From Bacteroidales bacterium (GTDB taxonomy: Bacteria; Bacteroidota; Bacteroidia; Bacteroidales; VadinHA17), in NCBI GenBank assembly GCA_021738535.1, contig JAIPBU010000009.1, forward strand, positions 1 through 64,000: a DNA stretch of 64,000 nucleotides, given 5' to 3'. The notes beneath the pieces are model-generated. The model saw only the letters and a list, made by a program, of their open reading frames with translations. It did not search any database and was not told the DNA's origin. This document shows positions 25,075 through 34,174 of this stretch, piece by piece (the first letter of the stretch is position 1; each line of letters begins with the position of its first letter). The translations under genes and the position numbers were made by a program.

Positions 25075-25692
25075 TTAAAACATAATTCCTGCACTTACGA
25101 CAATTGCATTTGTACGACCATCGAGAGTATAGGTCTGACCACCCACCTCAATTTCATCTCCGAAATTATTCAATCCTCCTTCGTACCTAACATCCAGTGT
25201 GAGTTTTTTAAACAGATCAATTCCCAGACCTGCCTGGTAACCAAATGTAGCTGTCTTATAAAGATTTTCAGCATCATTGATAAGGTCACTTGCCGAGCTG
25301 ATCATAACTGAAGCTGCCGGACCGGCCATTATTCGTACAGGTCCCAGCTTAGCACCGAGCATTATTGGCACATCCAGCTTATTAAATTTCTGACTTTTCA
25401 GTTCCTCTGTACCTGCTGTGACATCTTCAACTATCATATTATTCTCTGCCATGGAGAACAACACTTCAGGTTGTACCATAATACCAAGCATCGAAATTCT
25501 GAAGAAAGCACCACCGTGAAATCCCCAGGCAGCATCCTGGGCAGCTGTAATGGTTTGCTGCGCGTTTACACTAAGAGGGTCTTCAAGTTTAAAATTATTG
25601 GATGTTGCACCGGCCTTCAGCCCCCAGCTAAACTGTGCAAATGCACCTGTTGAAATTATTACGCCAAATAGAATTAGAACTAATTTTTTCAT
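25075..25692 (-). CDS. PorT-like outer-membrane beta-barrel protein
   Basis: A 205-residue exported protein with signal peptide MKKLVLILFGVIISTGAFAQ and the start FSWGLKAGATSNNF, typical of the Bacteroidota outer-membrane beta-barrel (OMP_b-brl_2/PorT-like) family. Alternating strands run throughout (MVQPEVLFSM, KFNKLDVPIMLGAKLG, FGYQAGLGIDLFKKLTLDVRYEG), and the protein ends NAIVVSAGIMF with the C-terminal Phe expected for BAM-mediated insertion. It is monocistronic, with its own intrinsic terminator. The specific role is unknown. Confidence 0.87.
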   Translation of the reverse strand: MKKLVLILFGVIISTGAFAQFSWGLKAGATSNNFKLEDPLSVNAQQTITAAQDAAWGFHGGAFFRISMLGIMVQPEVLFSMAENNMIVEDVTAGTEELKSQKFNKLDVPIMLGAKLGPVRIMAGPAASVMISSASDLINDAENLYKTATFGYQAGLGIDLFKKLTLDVRYEGGLNNFGDEIEVGGQTYTLDGRTNAIVVSAGIMF

Positions 25693-25757
25693 GTTTCTTG
25701 TTTTTGGTTGTGTATTTAATGACAGTTATTTTATACGAATGGTTGCGTTTATTGTTA

Positions 25758-26447
25758 CTAATCCATTATTTTATATCCAACTCCCTTAACCGTTTGAATA
25801 ATATCATCTCCGACTTTTTCCCTTATCTTCCTGATATGAACATCAATAGTGCGATCGCCCACAATAATGTCTTCACCCCAGACTTTTTTAAATATTTCGG
25901 TTCTTGTAAAAACTTTCCCGGGTTTAGTAAGAAGAAGTGATAAAAGTTCAAACTCCTTCCTGGGCAGATATACTTCTTTATTATCAAAATACATAACAAA
26001 ACGGTCGCGGTCAAGACTCAATCGACCGGAGTCAAGAACCTGCAGGTTATTTTCCGTATCACCCCTTGTACTATACCTTCTCAACAATGCTTTCACCCTG
26101 CTCACAAGTACTTTGGGGCGAATTGGTTTAATTATGTAATCATCTCCCCCTGCATCAAAACCGGCAATTTGAGAATAATCTTCACTCCTGGCTGTTAAAA
26201 AACAAATAATGCTTGAATTCAGTTCTTCAATTTTCCTGATCTGCTCACATGCTTCAATACCATCTATCCCGGGCATCATAACGTCAAGCAGTATCAGGTG
26301 GGGCATTACTTCCTTTGCCTTACTTATTCCACTGTGACCGTCAGCTGCCGTATATACTTCAAATCCCTCCCTGCGCAAGGTATAGGAAAGGAATTCTCTT
26401 ATATCCTCTTCATCATCTACAAGCAATATTGTATGCTGCTTTCCCAT
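25758..26447 (-). CDS. OmpR/PhoB-family response regulator (orphan)
   Basis: A 229-residue regulator. The receiver has LLVDDEEDIREF, phospho-acceptor Asp in LILLDVMMPGIDG, FLTARS and Lys in DYIIKPIRPK. The winged helix has YLPRKEFELLSLLL and RTIDVHIRKIREK, ending VKGVGYKIMD. The ATG at 26447 (MGKQHTILLVDD) is used because the upstream TTG adds a non-conserved leader. It follows the redoxin gene by 13 bases, so the two probably share a transcript. No histidine kinase is adjacent, which makes it an orphan in this window. Confidence 0.9.
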   Translation of the reverse strand: MGKQHTILLVDDEEDIREFLSYTLRREGFEVYTAADGHSGISKAKEVMPHLILLDVMMPGIDGIEACEQIRKIEELNSSIICFLTARSEDYSQIAGFDAGGDDYIIKPIRPKVLVSRVKALLRRYSTRGDTENNLQVLDSGRLSLDRDRFVMYFDNKEVYLPRKEFELLSLLLTKPGKVFTRTEIFKKVWGEDIIVGDRTIDVHIRKIREKVGDDIIQTVKGVGYKIMD

Positions 26448-26460
26448 AGGATCCGGATAA

Positions 26461-26994
26461 TTATTTCTCAAGTTCAGTGAAAATAATGTTTTTCATTTCA
26501 TTAAACTCATCCATCCTGAAGAGCCTGGTAAGCTTAACTATGTATCCTTCGCGATCAATAATTACATTCCTTGTAACGCCGGCCTCCTTAAGGGCAAAGA
26601 GGCTGAAAATTTCAGCTCCGGGATCAAGGGCAAGGGGATATGTAACCCCAATATCTTTTTTGAACTTCTTAACTGTTTCAAGCGGTTCATCCCTGTCTAT
26701 ACCAATTACTTTCAAACCCAGTTCTTTCCCTTCTTCCCAGATTTCACTTTCGATGTAGGGCATCTCTTTCCGGCAAACACTGCACCAGCTGGCTGTAAAC
26801 TGAAGCATTACCACACTTCCTCTCAACTCTGACAGCATATAAGACTTTCCGCTTGCTTCCCTGATTAAAAAATCAGGGGCTTTGTCCCCAACCTTAACAA
26901 TATATCCATGTTCATACACCTCCTGTGAATAATTGGTTGATGTACAAATAAACAAAAAGAATATAACCGGCAGTACTTTAAGTAATGATTTCAT
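26461..26994 (-). CDS. TlpA/ResA-like redoxin, exported
   Basis: A 177-residue thioredoxin-fold protein with signal peptide MKSLLKVLPVIFFLFICTS. The AhpC/TSA-redoxin pattern is visible: VGDKAPDFLIREASGKSYML, then QFTASWCSVCRKEMPYI with the WCxxC active site, and later VTRNVIIDREGYIV near the cis-Pro region. Such proteins reduce disulfides in the periplasm, for example in cytochrome c maturation or oxidative repair. It is the first gene of a unit with an orphan response regulator. A TATATTTG -7 box lies just upstream. Confidence 0.88.
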   Translation of the reverse strand: MKSLLKVLPVIFFLFICTSTNYSQEVYEHGYIVKVGDKAPDFLIREASGKSYMLSELRGSVVMLQFTASWCSVCRKEMPYIESEIWEEGKELGLKVIGIDRDEPLETVKKFKKDIGVTYPLALDPGAEIFSLFALKEAGVTRNVIIDREGYIVKLTRLFRMDEFNEMKNIIFTELEK

Positions 26995-27016
26995 AGCTGT
27001 TAATTATGTTAACCAC

Positions 27017-27024
27017 CAAATATA
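27017..27024 (-). promoter_or_regulatory. -7 box upstream of redoxin-regulator unit
   Basis: On the minus strand TATATTTG followed by G fits the Bacteroidota TAnnTTTG element, 22 bases upstream of the redoxin ATG at 26994. No TTTG stands at the usual -33 distance. Confidence 0.5.
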
Positions 27025-27165
27025 TGTTAATTCAGCCAATAGAAAATTCTTATACCGGGTTTTTTTCATCTCAATCAGATTTTAGCGTTAATATTTGTTA
27101 ATGCACTCTATAAAACAATTCAAAAAACTATATTTAAATTTCAGTTTAATAAAAACACTATTTTT

Positions 27166-28743
27166 ATGAAATTTATTGCCCATTCACTATTCCTAACCTT
27201 ATTCCTGAGCTGTAATTTATATTCACAGGAGCCGGTCGATAAAGGTTTAAACATGATAACACGTGATGCCCTCCAGGCTCAGCTTGGTTTCCTGGCGTCG
27301 GACTGGACCGAGGGCAGGGAGACAGGCGAAAGAGGTGCTTTCCTGGCAGCTGACTACATTGCAAGTATGCTTAAGCTTTATGGAGTAAAACCTGCAGGAG
27401 ACATTGTAAATGCATATAATCCCGCCAGCAGAAGCTATGAAAGGAAAAGAACATACTTCCAGTCTTTTGCCCTGCAACAGAATTTACCTTATTCTTCCCA
27501 ATCCCTGGAAATAGTCAATAAAAATCAGGGTAAAGTGCACAAATTGTCTTTTGAACCGGGGACAGATTTCAATATTGCTCCCTCATATCCCGGAATAGAG
27601 ATCGAATCAGAAGTTGTATTTGTAGGATACGGATACCGTAATGAAGATACTGGCTATGATGATTTTAAAAATACTGATATTGAGGGAAAGATCATTTTAA
27701 GGCTTACAGGTGTACCGGAAGGACTGTCAGTTTATGAAAACGACAGGTACGCAGCTTACAGGATCAGCCGTGATAAAGACAGGATTGCGACTGAGCTTGG
27801 TGCAGCAGCCATACTGGAAGCAGATCCCCGTGATAATGGAATGAGATGGACCACACCAAAACCTTTTATGAATATGTCTCCGTCTGAATCAGGCAGGCAC
27901 AGTTCACGTAAGAGGTATAGTATACCGGACTCAGAGGTATCTGATGCTCCTGTCAAAGCTTACATATCAAAACGAACTGCCAATGCTGTACTTAGCCGTA
28001 CCGGCAAGACACTGGAAAATCTGCTCAGGGGAAACAGAACCGAAAGCCTCAATACGGGGGCTATTGTTAAGATCAAAGCCGCAAGCCAGTCGGAGCTCGT
28101 TCATGTCCGAAACGTTATTGGTATGATTGAAGGGAAAAAACGTGATGAAATCATTGTTATTGGAGCTCATTATGACCATGTTGGTATGGTAGACGGATAT
28201 ATCAATAACGGAGCCGACGACAATGGTTCCGGAACGGTTGGGGTAATGACAATGGCCAGGGCAATACAAGCATGTGGTCCTAAACCGGAAAAGACAATCA
28301 TCTTTGCCTTATGGACAGGTGAAGAAAAAGGATTACTCGGATCAAGGTATTTTGTTGACAATCCAACCGTCCCCCTGGAGCACATAGTAATGAATCTTAA
28401 TTTTGATATGATATCAAGATATGTGGCCGATGACAAACCCGATGATGTTACAGTTACCTACACGAAGTCATATCCCTACTTCCAGGAAATAACAGAGAGA
28501 TACATTGAGGATTACAACATTGAGCTTAAACCTGATTACGTATCTTCCCCAAATCCTCCGGGTGGATCAGATCACAGGTCATTTGTTGCGAAAGGTATTC
28601 CCATTCTTCGTTTTAAACCTGGGCACAGGGAAGAATACCACACTCCTGCTGATGAGTATGAGACCATAGACTGGGATATAATGGAAAAAATAATAAAAAT
28701 CAGTTTCCTGGATATATGGGATCTAGCCAATAATGAATGGTAA
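27166..28743 (+). CDS. M28 family metallopeptidase
   Basis: A 525-residue exported zinc aminopeptidase with signal peptide MKFIAHSLFLTLFLSCNLYSQ. A PA-domain-like insert (FVGYGYRNEDTGYDDFKN) precedes the peptidase core. The two-zinc site is clear: His and Asp in VIGAHYDHVG, Asp in NNGADDNGSG, Glu-Glu in WTGEEKGLLG, Asp in LNFDMIS and His in GGSDHRSF. It probably trims peptides in the periplasm or outside the cell. It is followed 49 bases later by a DUF4251 lipoprotein on the same strand. Confidence 0.92.
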   Translation: MKFIAHSLFLTLFLSCNLYSQEPVDKGLNMITRDALQAQLGFLASDWTEGRETGERGAFLAADYIASMLKLYGVKPAGDIVNAYNPASRSYERKRTYFQSFALQQNLPYSSQSLEIVNKNQGKVHKLSFEPGTDFNIAPSYPGIEIESEVVFVGYGYRNEDTGYDDFKNTDIEGKIILRLTGVPEGLSVYENDRYAAYRISRDKDRIATELGAAAILEADPRDNGMRWTTPKPFMNMSPSESGRHSSRKRYSIPDSEVSDAPVKAYISKRTANAVLSRTGKTLENLLRGNRTESLNTGAIVKIKAASQSELVHVRNVIGMIEGKKRDEIIVIGAHYDHVGMVDGYINNGADDNGSGTVGVMTMARAIQACGPKPEKTIIFALWTGEEKGLLGSRYFVDNPTVPLEHIVMNLNFDMISRYVADDKPDDVTVTYTKSYPYFQEITERYIEDYNIELKPDYVSSPNPPGGSDHRSFVAKGIPILRFKPGHREEYHTPADEYETIDWDIMEKIIKISFLDIWDLANNEW

Positions 28744-28792
28744 GTCCTTTGTTCTCATGGCATAGATTTTGCGTTAATATTATTAAAAAGCT

Positions 28793-29290
28793 ATGAGAAA
28801 TATATTATACATACTGTTACCTGTTATGCTCATTTTATCATCATGTTCAGGCTACAGGAGCATTTCTGAAAATCGTGCCGAAAGGCAGGCAGTTAGAAAA
28901 GCTGTTGTTAAAGACGCTGTCGAGCAACAAAGAATGGTACTGAGCATCAACAGGTTTCACCCCTTAAAGGGAAGTCCCGTTGAAATGAGACCGGATAATA
29001 ACTTTGTAATTATTGATGGTGACAAGATCAGGATGAGCCTGGGTTATATGGGCCGGTCACACAGTATTAGGCCGATATCTGCCATTAACATGAGTGGCAG
29101 GATATTATCAAGGGAAATTGGCGTTTACAAGAACGGGGGCTATGACATGAGCATTGAGGCCAGCCAGGACAATGAAAGATTCAGGATTCATCTTATAATC
29201 TCCGGATCAGGCCAGGTTGACCTGAGTATAATAAATACGAGAATTGATATGGCCAGATATTCCGGAAGGTTAAAGAATACAAGCAGCTAG
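28793..29290 (+). CDS. DUF4251 lipoprotein
   Basis: A 165-residue lipoprotein with lipobox LILSSCSGY. The body fits the DUF4251 family of Bacteroidota: an AVRKAVVKDAVEQQRMVLSI helix after the Cys, then PDNNFVIIDGDKIRMSLGYMG and a later NERFRIHLIISGSGQVDLSI strand pair. The function of the family is unknown. Its TAG overlaps the stop of the convergent barrel gene at 29287 on a shared CTAG. Confidence 0.8.
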   Translation: MRNILYILLPVMLILSSCSGYRSISENRAERQAVRKAVVKDAVEQQRMVLSINRFHPLKGSPVEMRPDNNFVIIDGDKIRMSLGYMGRSHSIRPISAINMSGRILSREIGVYKNGGYDMSIEASQDNERFRIHLIISGSGQVDLSIINTRIDMARYSGRLKNTSS

Positions 29291-30018
29291 AAAACATAGA
29301 AGAAACCCAGTGTAACGCTTATAGCTTCCATTTCAACTTCTTCTTCCCTGGTATCTTTGTACGTTTCAAGATCGGTAATTTTCGTAAGCTCAAAATCATA
29401 TGCAGCACTGCTGTTGAAGTAATCTGCACTTAGTTTAATACCTGTACCCGAACGGGACTGGTAAAGTATACTCCCTCCATAAGAATAAACCAGGTTTGCA
29501 GATGTACCTTTGGCAATGGCCATAATATCATCAAGGCCTTCTGTATACGACAAATCCCGTTTAGGATAAAAGGACATATTCAAACCTCCAAGAGCTCTCA
29601 CTCCTGCCTGGAAAGGTCCAAATGGCACGGATAATTCCGGACCAAGCATAAGATTTACGTAATTCCAGAATCCTGATTCAAAATTTGTCTCTTCCGGAAG
29701 GGGAACCTGTGATAAAACCGGAACCACGGTCTGGGTCTCAATGTAATCAAGTAAATGGCCCAGGTAAACATCCCTCTCGGCATATACAGATCCGAAGCCC
29801 AGTGTACCTCCAACACCTACCAGACTGATGGGGTAATAAAAGCCTTCGAATGATACAGTGAAGCCGGGTATTGCATAGCCGTCGTTAAAAATATCCACAT
29901 TCTGTGCAAATTTACCCTGCGGAATACTTGTACCCAGGCTGAAACCAATATAACTATCCTGTGATTTTGCACTGACTGTTACCAATGCAAGTATGATGAC
30001 GATCAAAAATTTTTTCAT
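29287..30018 (-). CDS. Outer-membrane beta-barrel-like protein
   Basis: A 243-residue exported protein with signal peptide MKKFLIVIILALVTVSAKSQ and repeating amphipathic strands (YIGFSLGTSIPQGKF, GFTVSFEGFYYPISLVGVGG, GPFQAGVRALGGLNMSFYP, GIKLSADYFNSSAAY). It ends SVTLGFFYVF with a terminal Phe, as outer-membrane barrels do. No named family is recognised. It lies downstream of a zinc-finger gene on the same strand, 44 bases away, and shares a CTAG stop with the convergent DUF4251 gene. Confidence 0.8.
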   Translation of the reverse strand: MKKFLIVIILALVTVSAKSQDSYIGFSLGTSIPQGKFAQNVDIFNDGYAIPGFTVSFEGFYYPISLVGVGGTLGFGSVYAERDVYLGHLLDYIETQTVVPVLSQVPLPEETNFESGFWNYVNLMLGPELSVPFGPFQAGVRALGGLNMSFYPKRDLSYTEGLDDIMAIAKGTSANLVYSYGGSILYQSRSGTGIKLSADYFNSSAAYDFELTKITDLETYKDTREEEVEMEAISVTLGFFYVF

Positions 30019-30062
30019 AATTGTAAACTGTATCTAAACCTTTCAAAAATAAACTTTTTATT

Positions 30063-30431
30063 TCATACTTCCAGCAGGTCTGTGTTTTTAACCAGCAACA
30101 AATATTCAGAGTCCATAATCCTGTAGCCATATTCATAGCAGTATCTTGTTACCAATCTGTCTTTTTCAGTTTCCACTGAATGTGTAAAAAAATTAATATT
30201 AAACTCTGAGACAAGAAGAGCATCTTTGTGTATTCTCTTTTTACCACTTTCATACAACTCGCATAACACCTTCCTGTTCCTGCGTAAAACACTGTGAACA
30301 TTACGAACAAGGCTGTTTGCTTCCCTGTTTATGGTATTATTATAATTGTTACGACACTGGTCAGAACAAAATTTCTTGTCTGACCTACCCCTTAGTGCTG
30401 CACCGCAGTCGAGACATTTCCTTGGTGACAT
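30063..30431 (-). CDS. Small zinc-finger protein, unknown function
   Basis: A 122-residue basic protein. The N terminus carries a treble-clef-like Cys set, KCLDCGAAL then KFCSDQCRNNYNN, similar to DUF2116/FCS-type zinc fingers. The rest is helical then beta: VHSVLRRNRKVLCELYESGK and TRYCYEYGYRIMDSEYLLLV. The function is unknown; the finger suggests nucleic-acid or protein binding. It diverges from ssb across a 219-base intergenic region and may be co-transcribed with the barrel gene downstream. Confidence 0.75.
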   Translation of the reverse strand: MSPRKCLDCGAALRGRSDKKFCSDQCRNNYNNTINREANSLVRNVHSVLRRNRKVLCELYESGKKRIHKDALLVSEFNINFFTHSVETEKDRLVTRYCYEYGYRIMDSEYLLLVKNTDLLEV

Positions 30432-30605
30432 TACTGGAATTTTATATAAAGTTATAAAATGTATAGCTTGTTTACAATTCTCACCTTTCTTTTAATCATA
30501 ATAAAAATATTAACAAGATCCTGCCAAAACAGGAGAAAGCCGATTTTAAACGCTTAATATTCAACTATAATCATTTATTTACCGAGTTAGTCCCTTACTG
30601 TAATT

Positions 30606-30613
30606 TATGTTTG
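30606..30613 (+). promoter_or_regulatory. -7 box upstream of ssb
   Basis: TATGTTTG followed by T fits the Bacteroidota TAnnTTTG element. It lies 37 bases upstream of the ssb ATG at 30651. A -33 TTTG is not evident. Confidence 0.5.
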
Positions 30614-30650
30614 TATCAGTTAATTATTTTTATTCAAAAATCTTAGTATT

Positions 30651-31010
30651 ATGGCATCTTTAAACAACAAAGTACATTTAATCGGTAATCTTGGGAGAGA
30701 TCCAGAGATCAGGGAATTTGACAATGGCAGGAAAGTTGCAAACTTTCCCCTCGCCACATCTGAAACCTTTAAGAACGAAAAAGGAGAAAAGCTGCAGGAA
30801 ACAACCTGGCACAACCTTGTAATGTGGAATGGCCTGGCCACTATTGCTGAGAAATACCTTACAAAAGGTAAAGAGATAGCGGTAGAAGGACGTATATCAC
30901 ACCGTGAATATGAAAAAGACGGCACGAAAAAGTGGTACACGGAAATTATTGTCGGACAAATGCAAATGCTTGGAGCAAAAAAGCAGGAAAGCGTGTTTGA
31001 TGAGAAATAG
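30651..31010 (+). CDS. ssb: Single-stranded DNA-binding protein (short form)
   Basis: A 119-residue OB-fold protein with SSB motifs: NKVHLIGNLGRDPEIREF, ETTWHNLVMWNGLATIAEKYL and KGKEIAVEGRISHREYEKDG. It binds single-stranded DNA during replication, recombination and repair. It ends QESVFDEK and lacks both the Gly/Gln-rich linker and the acidic DDxxF tail that recruits partner proteins in main SSBs. It may therefore be a secondary SSB, with the full-length one elsewhere. It has its own -7 box and a strong hairpin terminator. Confidence 0.9.
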   Translation: MASLNNKVHLIGNLGRDPEIREFDNGRKVANFPLATSETFKNEKGEKLQETTWHNLVMWNGLATIAEKYLTKGKEIAVEGRISHREYEKDGTKKWYTEIIVGQMQMLGAKKQESVFDEK

Positions 31011-31028
31011 ACCGGGCTTTAAAAGCAG

Positions 31029-31068
31029 AGGCTAAAGCAGAGGTATGTATAAACCTCTGCCTTAGCCT
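31029..31068 (+). terminator. Intrinsic terminator of ssb
   Basis: AGGCTAA-GCAGAGGT (31029-31044) pairs with ACCTCTGC-TTAGCCT (31053-31068) with a single A/C mismatch and an 8-base loop, followed by TATTTTAT. It lies 18 bases after the ssb stop and immediately before the end of the convergent peptidase gene. Confidence 0.8.
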
Positions 31069-31082
31069 TATTTTATCCGCCG

Positions 31083-33428
31083 TTAATAATCCTTAAGCTC
31101 AACATTAGTCCTGTAATCACCCAGGAGATGTTCAGCAAAATAATACCACATCATTGTTTCAAAATACTCTGAATAATCTCCAAAACCATGTCTTTTACCC
31201 GGCATGATCATAAAATCGAATCTTTTATTTGCCTTGATAAGCGCATTTACCACCCTGATACTGTTCCCTGGGTGCACATTATTGTCTATATCACCATGAA
31301 CCAATAGCAGGTGACCTTCCAGGTTTTTAGCAAGATCCTGGTTAACCGGAACATCCGATTTGAAAGAAATAACAGTTTTTAGGCTATCCTGCTTATCTTC
31401 AGGGTAAGCTTTTTCCTGTTTCTTATCACTTTTCACCTTTACTTCTTTCTTAACTTCTTTAACACCATGATGTGTCTCACCCCACCATTGATTATAAATA
31501 TTATTATCGTGGTTGCCGGCAGAAGAAACTGCAACATCATAGAAATCTGGGTGACTCAGCAATGCTGCGGTACTCATAAATCCACCTCCTGAGTGACCGT
31601 AAATACCGACATTTTCAACATCTATGAAATCATAGCGGTCAGCCAGCTGTTCAATCCCGTACCTGTCGTCTGCAAGAGCATAGTCCCGCAGGTTGTCATA
31701 TCCGTAGGTATGATAATAGTTATTTCTCTGGGGGCTGCCACCGCGGTGACCGAAGTTTACCACGATAAAGCCGAGCTGTGCAAGGGCAGTATTATATCTT
31801 GAGCTCACTGAGAAAGAATAAGGAACGGATTCTGTTTGCGGTCCCGGGTAAACATATGATATAACCGGGTATTTACGAGTTGAATCAAAATCGAAAGGCT
31901 TGAACATAACACCATACAGGTCAGTAACGCCATCTTTTGCCTTTACTACGAAGCGCTCCGGCATTTGCCAGCCGGTAGCATACACCTGTGACAGATCCGG
32001 TTTTTCAAGATTCAGTACTATTGATCCGTTTTTATCTCGCAGTACTGACTGTGGTTCCATGTCAACTCTTGAATAAGTATCCACCCAGTAATCATTTGTC
32101 TTTGCCATACTGAATGAATGGTCGGCATTTTCAGGGCTGATAAGCCTCATGCCAGGCTCATCAAGTGAAAGCTTATAGAACATTGAGTAGTATGGGTGTA
32201 CTCCCTTCTCCTTTCCAAAAGCTTCCACATAGAGTTCTCTTTTAAGAGTATCTATACGTTCAATATCTCCGGTAACGAAATAGCCATTGGTGAGCTGCCT
32301 TTTCATATTACCTTCACCGTCGTAAAGGTAGAGCTGTCCCCATCCTGATCTTTCAGACCACCAGATAAGATCTTCTCCCTCGTTAAGGACAGCCAGGTCT
32401 CCGAATCCGTACCCGTCATAAATATACGGATATTGCTCTTCTTCAAAAAGAACTTCCAGTTCACCTGTATTTGCATCAACCTTACATATCTCAAGCTTTG
32501 TAAGATCTCTTTTCTTCCTTTCAATTATCATTTTACCGGCAGTTTCCTGCGAAACCCACCTTACTCTCAGGCGCTGATCTTTCCATTTTTTTACATCAAC
32601 ATCTGTGCGTTCTTTTGATTCAACATCAAAAATTATCAATTCGTTTTGTGGTACATTAGCCTCACCGGGCATTGAATACTTGTATGTTTCAAGTTCAGGC
32701 CTGGGTTCTGCGAGGGAATTGATAACAAACAATTCACTTACCTTGCGACGGTCAGATTTTATAACAAATAATTTCTCTTCATTTTCGAACCACCTTGCAA
32801 TGCTTCGTACCTTCTTGTCTTTTGCAGTATCCGCCCTGCTGCTGGCATATCCATAGTGCTCCATCCCGTCCTCGGTCAGTCTTATTTCAGTACTGTCAGG
32901 ATCATCGGATTTCATAATATACAGGTCATAGTTTTTAGCATAGGCAATCCATGTACTGTCAGGGCTGTAAGTTGCCCACCTGTTACGCCTTTTCTCTTCA
33001 GGAACAGTATCCTTAATAACCAGCTTTCGGCTATTGATATCATAAAGGAACCTTATACTATCTATCTTAAAAGTAAGTTTGGTTGTACTTTCTTTCTCAA
33101 ATTCAAGATCTTTTAAAGGCAGGTCCAGTTGATTATAGGGCCTGTGTATTAGCCTGTGAATCTCTGAAGCCATATAGCTGCGGTCAAACAGTAATTTCTT
33201 TGTTTTCCGGTCGGCATCAACATAGTAATAATTTTTCCCATCCGACTTCTTGTAGGAGTACCAGAATTTATTTGATTCATTTATCCAGTTAGGGCTGACC
33301 CTTGTATCTCCTACTTTTTGCCTGAGGTTTGACCTTCTGAATTTTTCAGCTGCCTTAAAATTTGCTTTTTGCGCATAAGTCATTGAAGCAATGAAAAGGC
33401 TTAAGAGTATAAAAACAGTTTTTTTCAT
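31083..33428 (-). CDS. S9 family dipeptidyl-peptidase IV-like serine peptidase
   Basis: A 781-residue exported peptidase with signal peptide MKKTVFILLSLFIASMTYAQ. An N-terminal beta-propeller (to about residue 500) controls access to a C-terminal alpha/beta hydrolase. The nucleophile is Ser613 in GIYGHSGGGFMS, the acid lies in LVHGDIDNNVHPGNS and the base in MPGKRHGFGDYS. Classical DPP-IV enzymes have GWSYGG at the nucleophile, and this one has GHSGGG, so the substrate range may differ. Acidic and Lys-rich inserts follow the nucleophile (KEVKKEVKVKSDKKQEK). It probably releases dipeptides in the periplasm. Confidence 0.9.
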   Translation of the reverse strand: MKKTVFILLSLFIASMTYAQKANFKAAEKFRRSNLRQKVGDTRVSPNWINESNKFWYSYKKSDGKNYYYVDADRKTKKLLFDRSYMASEIHRLIHRPYNQLDLPLKDLEFEKESTTKLTFKIDSIRFLYDINSRKLVIKDTVPEEKRRNRWATYSPDSTWIAYAKNYDLYIMKSDDPDSTEIRLTEDGMEHYGYASSRADTAKDKKVRSIARWFENEEKLFVIKSDRRKVSELFVINSLAEPRPELETYKYSMPGEANVPQNELIIFDVESKERTDVDVKKWKDQRLRVRWVSQETAGKMIIERKKRDLTKLEICKVDANTGELEVLFEEEQYPYIYDGYGFGDLAVLNEGEDLIWWSERSGWGQLYLYDGEGNMKRQLTNGYFVTGDIERIDTLKRELYVEAFGKEKGVHPYYSMFYKLSLDEPGMRLISPENADHSFSMAKTNDYWVDTYSRVDMEPQSVLRDKNGSIVLNLEKPDLSQVYATGWQMPERFVVKAKDGVTDLYGVMFKPFDFDSTRKYPVISYVYPGPQTESVPYSFSVSSRYNTALAQLGFIVVNFGHRGGSPQRNNYYHTYGYDNLRDYALADDRYGIEQLADRYDFIDVENVGIYGHSGGGFMSTAALLSHPDFYDVAVSSAGNHDNNIYNQWWGETHHGVKEVKKEVKVKSDKKQEKAYPEDKQDSLKTVISFKSDVPVNQDLAKNLEGHLLLVHGDIDNNVHPGNSIRVVNALIKANKRFDFMIMPGKRHGFGDYSEYFETMMWYYFAEHLLGDYRTNVELKDY

Positions 33429-33453
33429 TACAGGGTATTTTTGATTAGTGATC

Positions 33454-33461
33454 CAAAATTA
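33454..33461 (-). promoter_or_regulatory. -7 box upstream of the S9 peptidase gene
   Basis: On the minus strand TAATTTTG followed by G fits the Bacteroidota -7 element, 25 bases upstream of the ATG at 33428. A TTTG lies 24 bases further upstream, a little more than the usual 19-21 spacing. Confidence 0.5.
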
Positions 33462-33586
33462 TAAATACCTTAATACTAATAGTAACAAAGTGTTGTACAA
33501 CAGGCAAGATTCAATACATTTTCCTGTTCTGACATGTGCAACTATCCTGTTAGTATAGTTCAGGTACCTGGCTATTATTAAAACAT

Positions 33587-34162
33587 TTAATTAGTAAACT
33601 GATCCCTGCCGGCATGTAAAGCCTTAAGGTTAAGGTCAATTACCTCCGTGCCTTTTTTACCAAAGAGTTTACGAATAGCATTCTCAATACTCTCAACAGG
33701 TAACTCCAGGAAATGAGATGCAGCACCAAGCATTACTATGTTTGCTGCCTTTCCTGAACCAGCCTCTCTTGCTATTGAATCGGCATCAACGATAAGGTTA
33801 TTTTTCACCTTTTTAATTTCTGTCATCAACTCGCCGGTATCCGGATAATCAGGAATATTTACAAAGGGATTTGAATTAGTAACCAGCCAACCTTCAGCGG
33901 ACAGCCAGGGCAGGTAGCGCAACGACTCCATGGGTTCTACTGAAAGGATCAGGTCTGCTTCACCATAAGGTATAAGATCTGATGCCACGGGATGATCAGA
34001 TAGGCGGAAATGGGACTGTACATCACCTCCCCGCTGGCTCATACCATGTACTTCGGCCTGTTTAAGATATAGGTTGTTTTCAACGGCGGCATAGCCAATG
34101 ACAGCGGCTATAGACAGGATACCCTGGCCACCAACACCGGATAGTATAATATCATTTTTCAT
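33587..34162 (-). CDS. iorB: Indolepyruvate oxidoreductase subunit beta
   Basis: A 191-residue gamma-type subunit of the 2-oxoacid oxidoreductase family. It opens with MKNDIILSGVGGQGILS, the family signature, followed by QAEVHGMSQRGGDVQSHFR and GEADLILSVEPMESLRYL. With the alpha subunit it oxidatively decarboxylates aryl pyruvates (indolepyruvate, phenylpyruvate) to acyl-CoA, passing electrons to ferredoxin, or runs in reverse for aromatic amino acid synthesis. It lies 12 bases downstream of iorA in the same unit. Confidence 0.9.
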   Translation of the reverse strand: MKNDIILSGVGGQGILSIAAVIGYAAVENNLYLKQAEVHGMSQRGGDVQSHFRLSDHPVASDLIPYGEADLILSVEPMESLRYLPWLSAEGWLVTNSNPFVNIPDYPDTGELMTEIKKVKNNLIVDADSIAREAGSGKAANIVMLGAASHFLELPVESIENAIRKLFGKKGTEVIDLNLKALHAGRDQFTN

Positions 34163-34174
34163 TATAATGCTAGT

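Noticed and set aside
30432-30650. Possible RNA gene between the zinc-finger gene and ssb
   Set aside because: The region is AT-rich with only promoter-like elements; no tRNA-like or riboswitch-like fold was seen.
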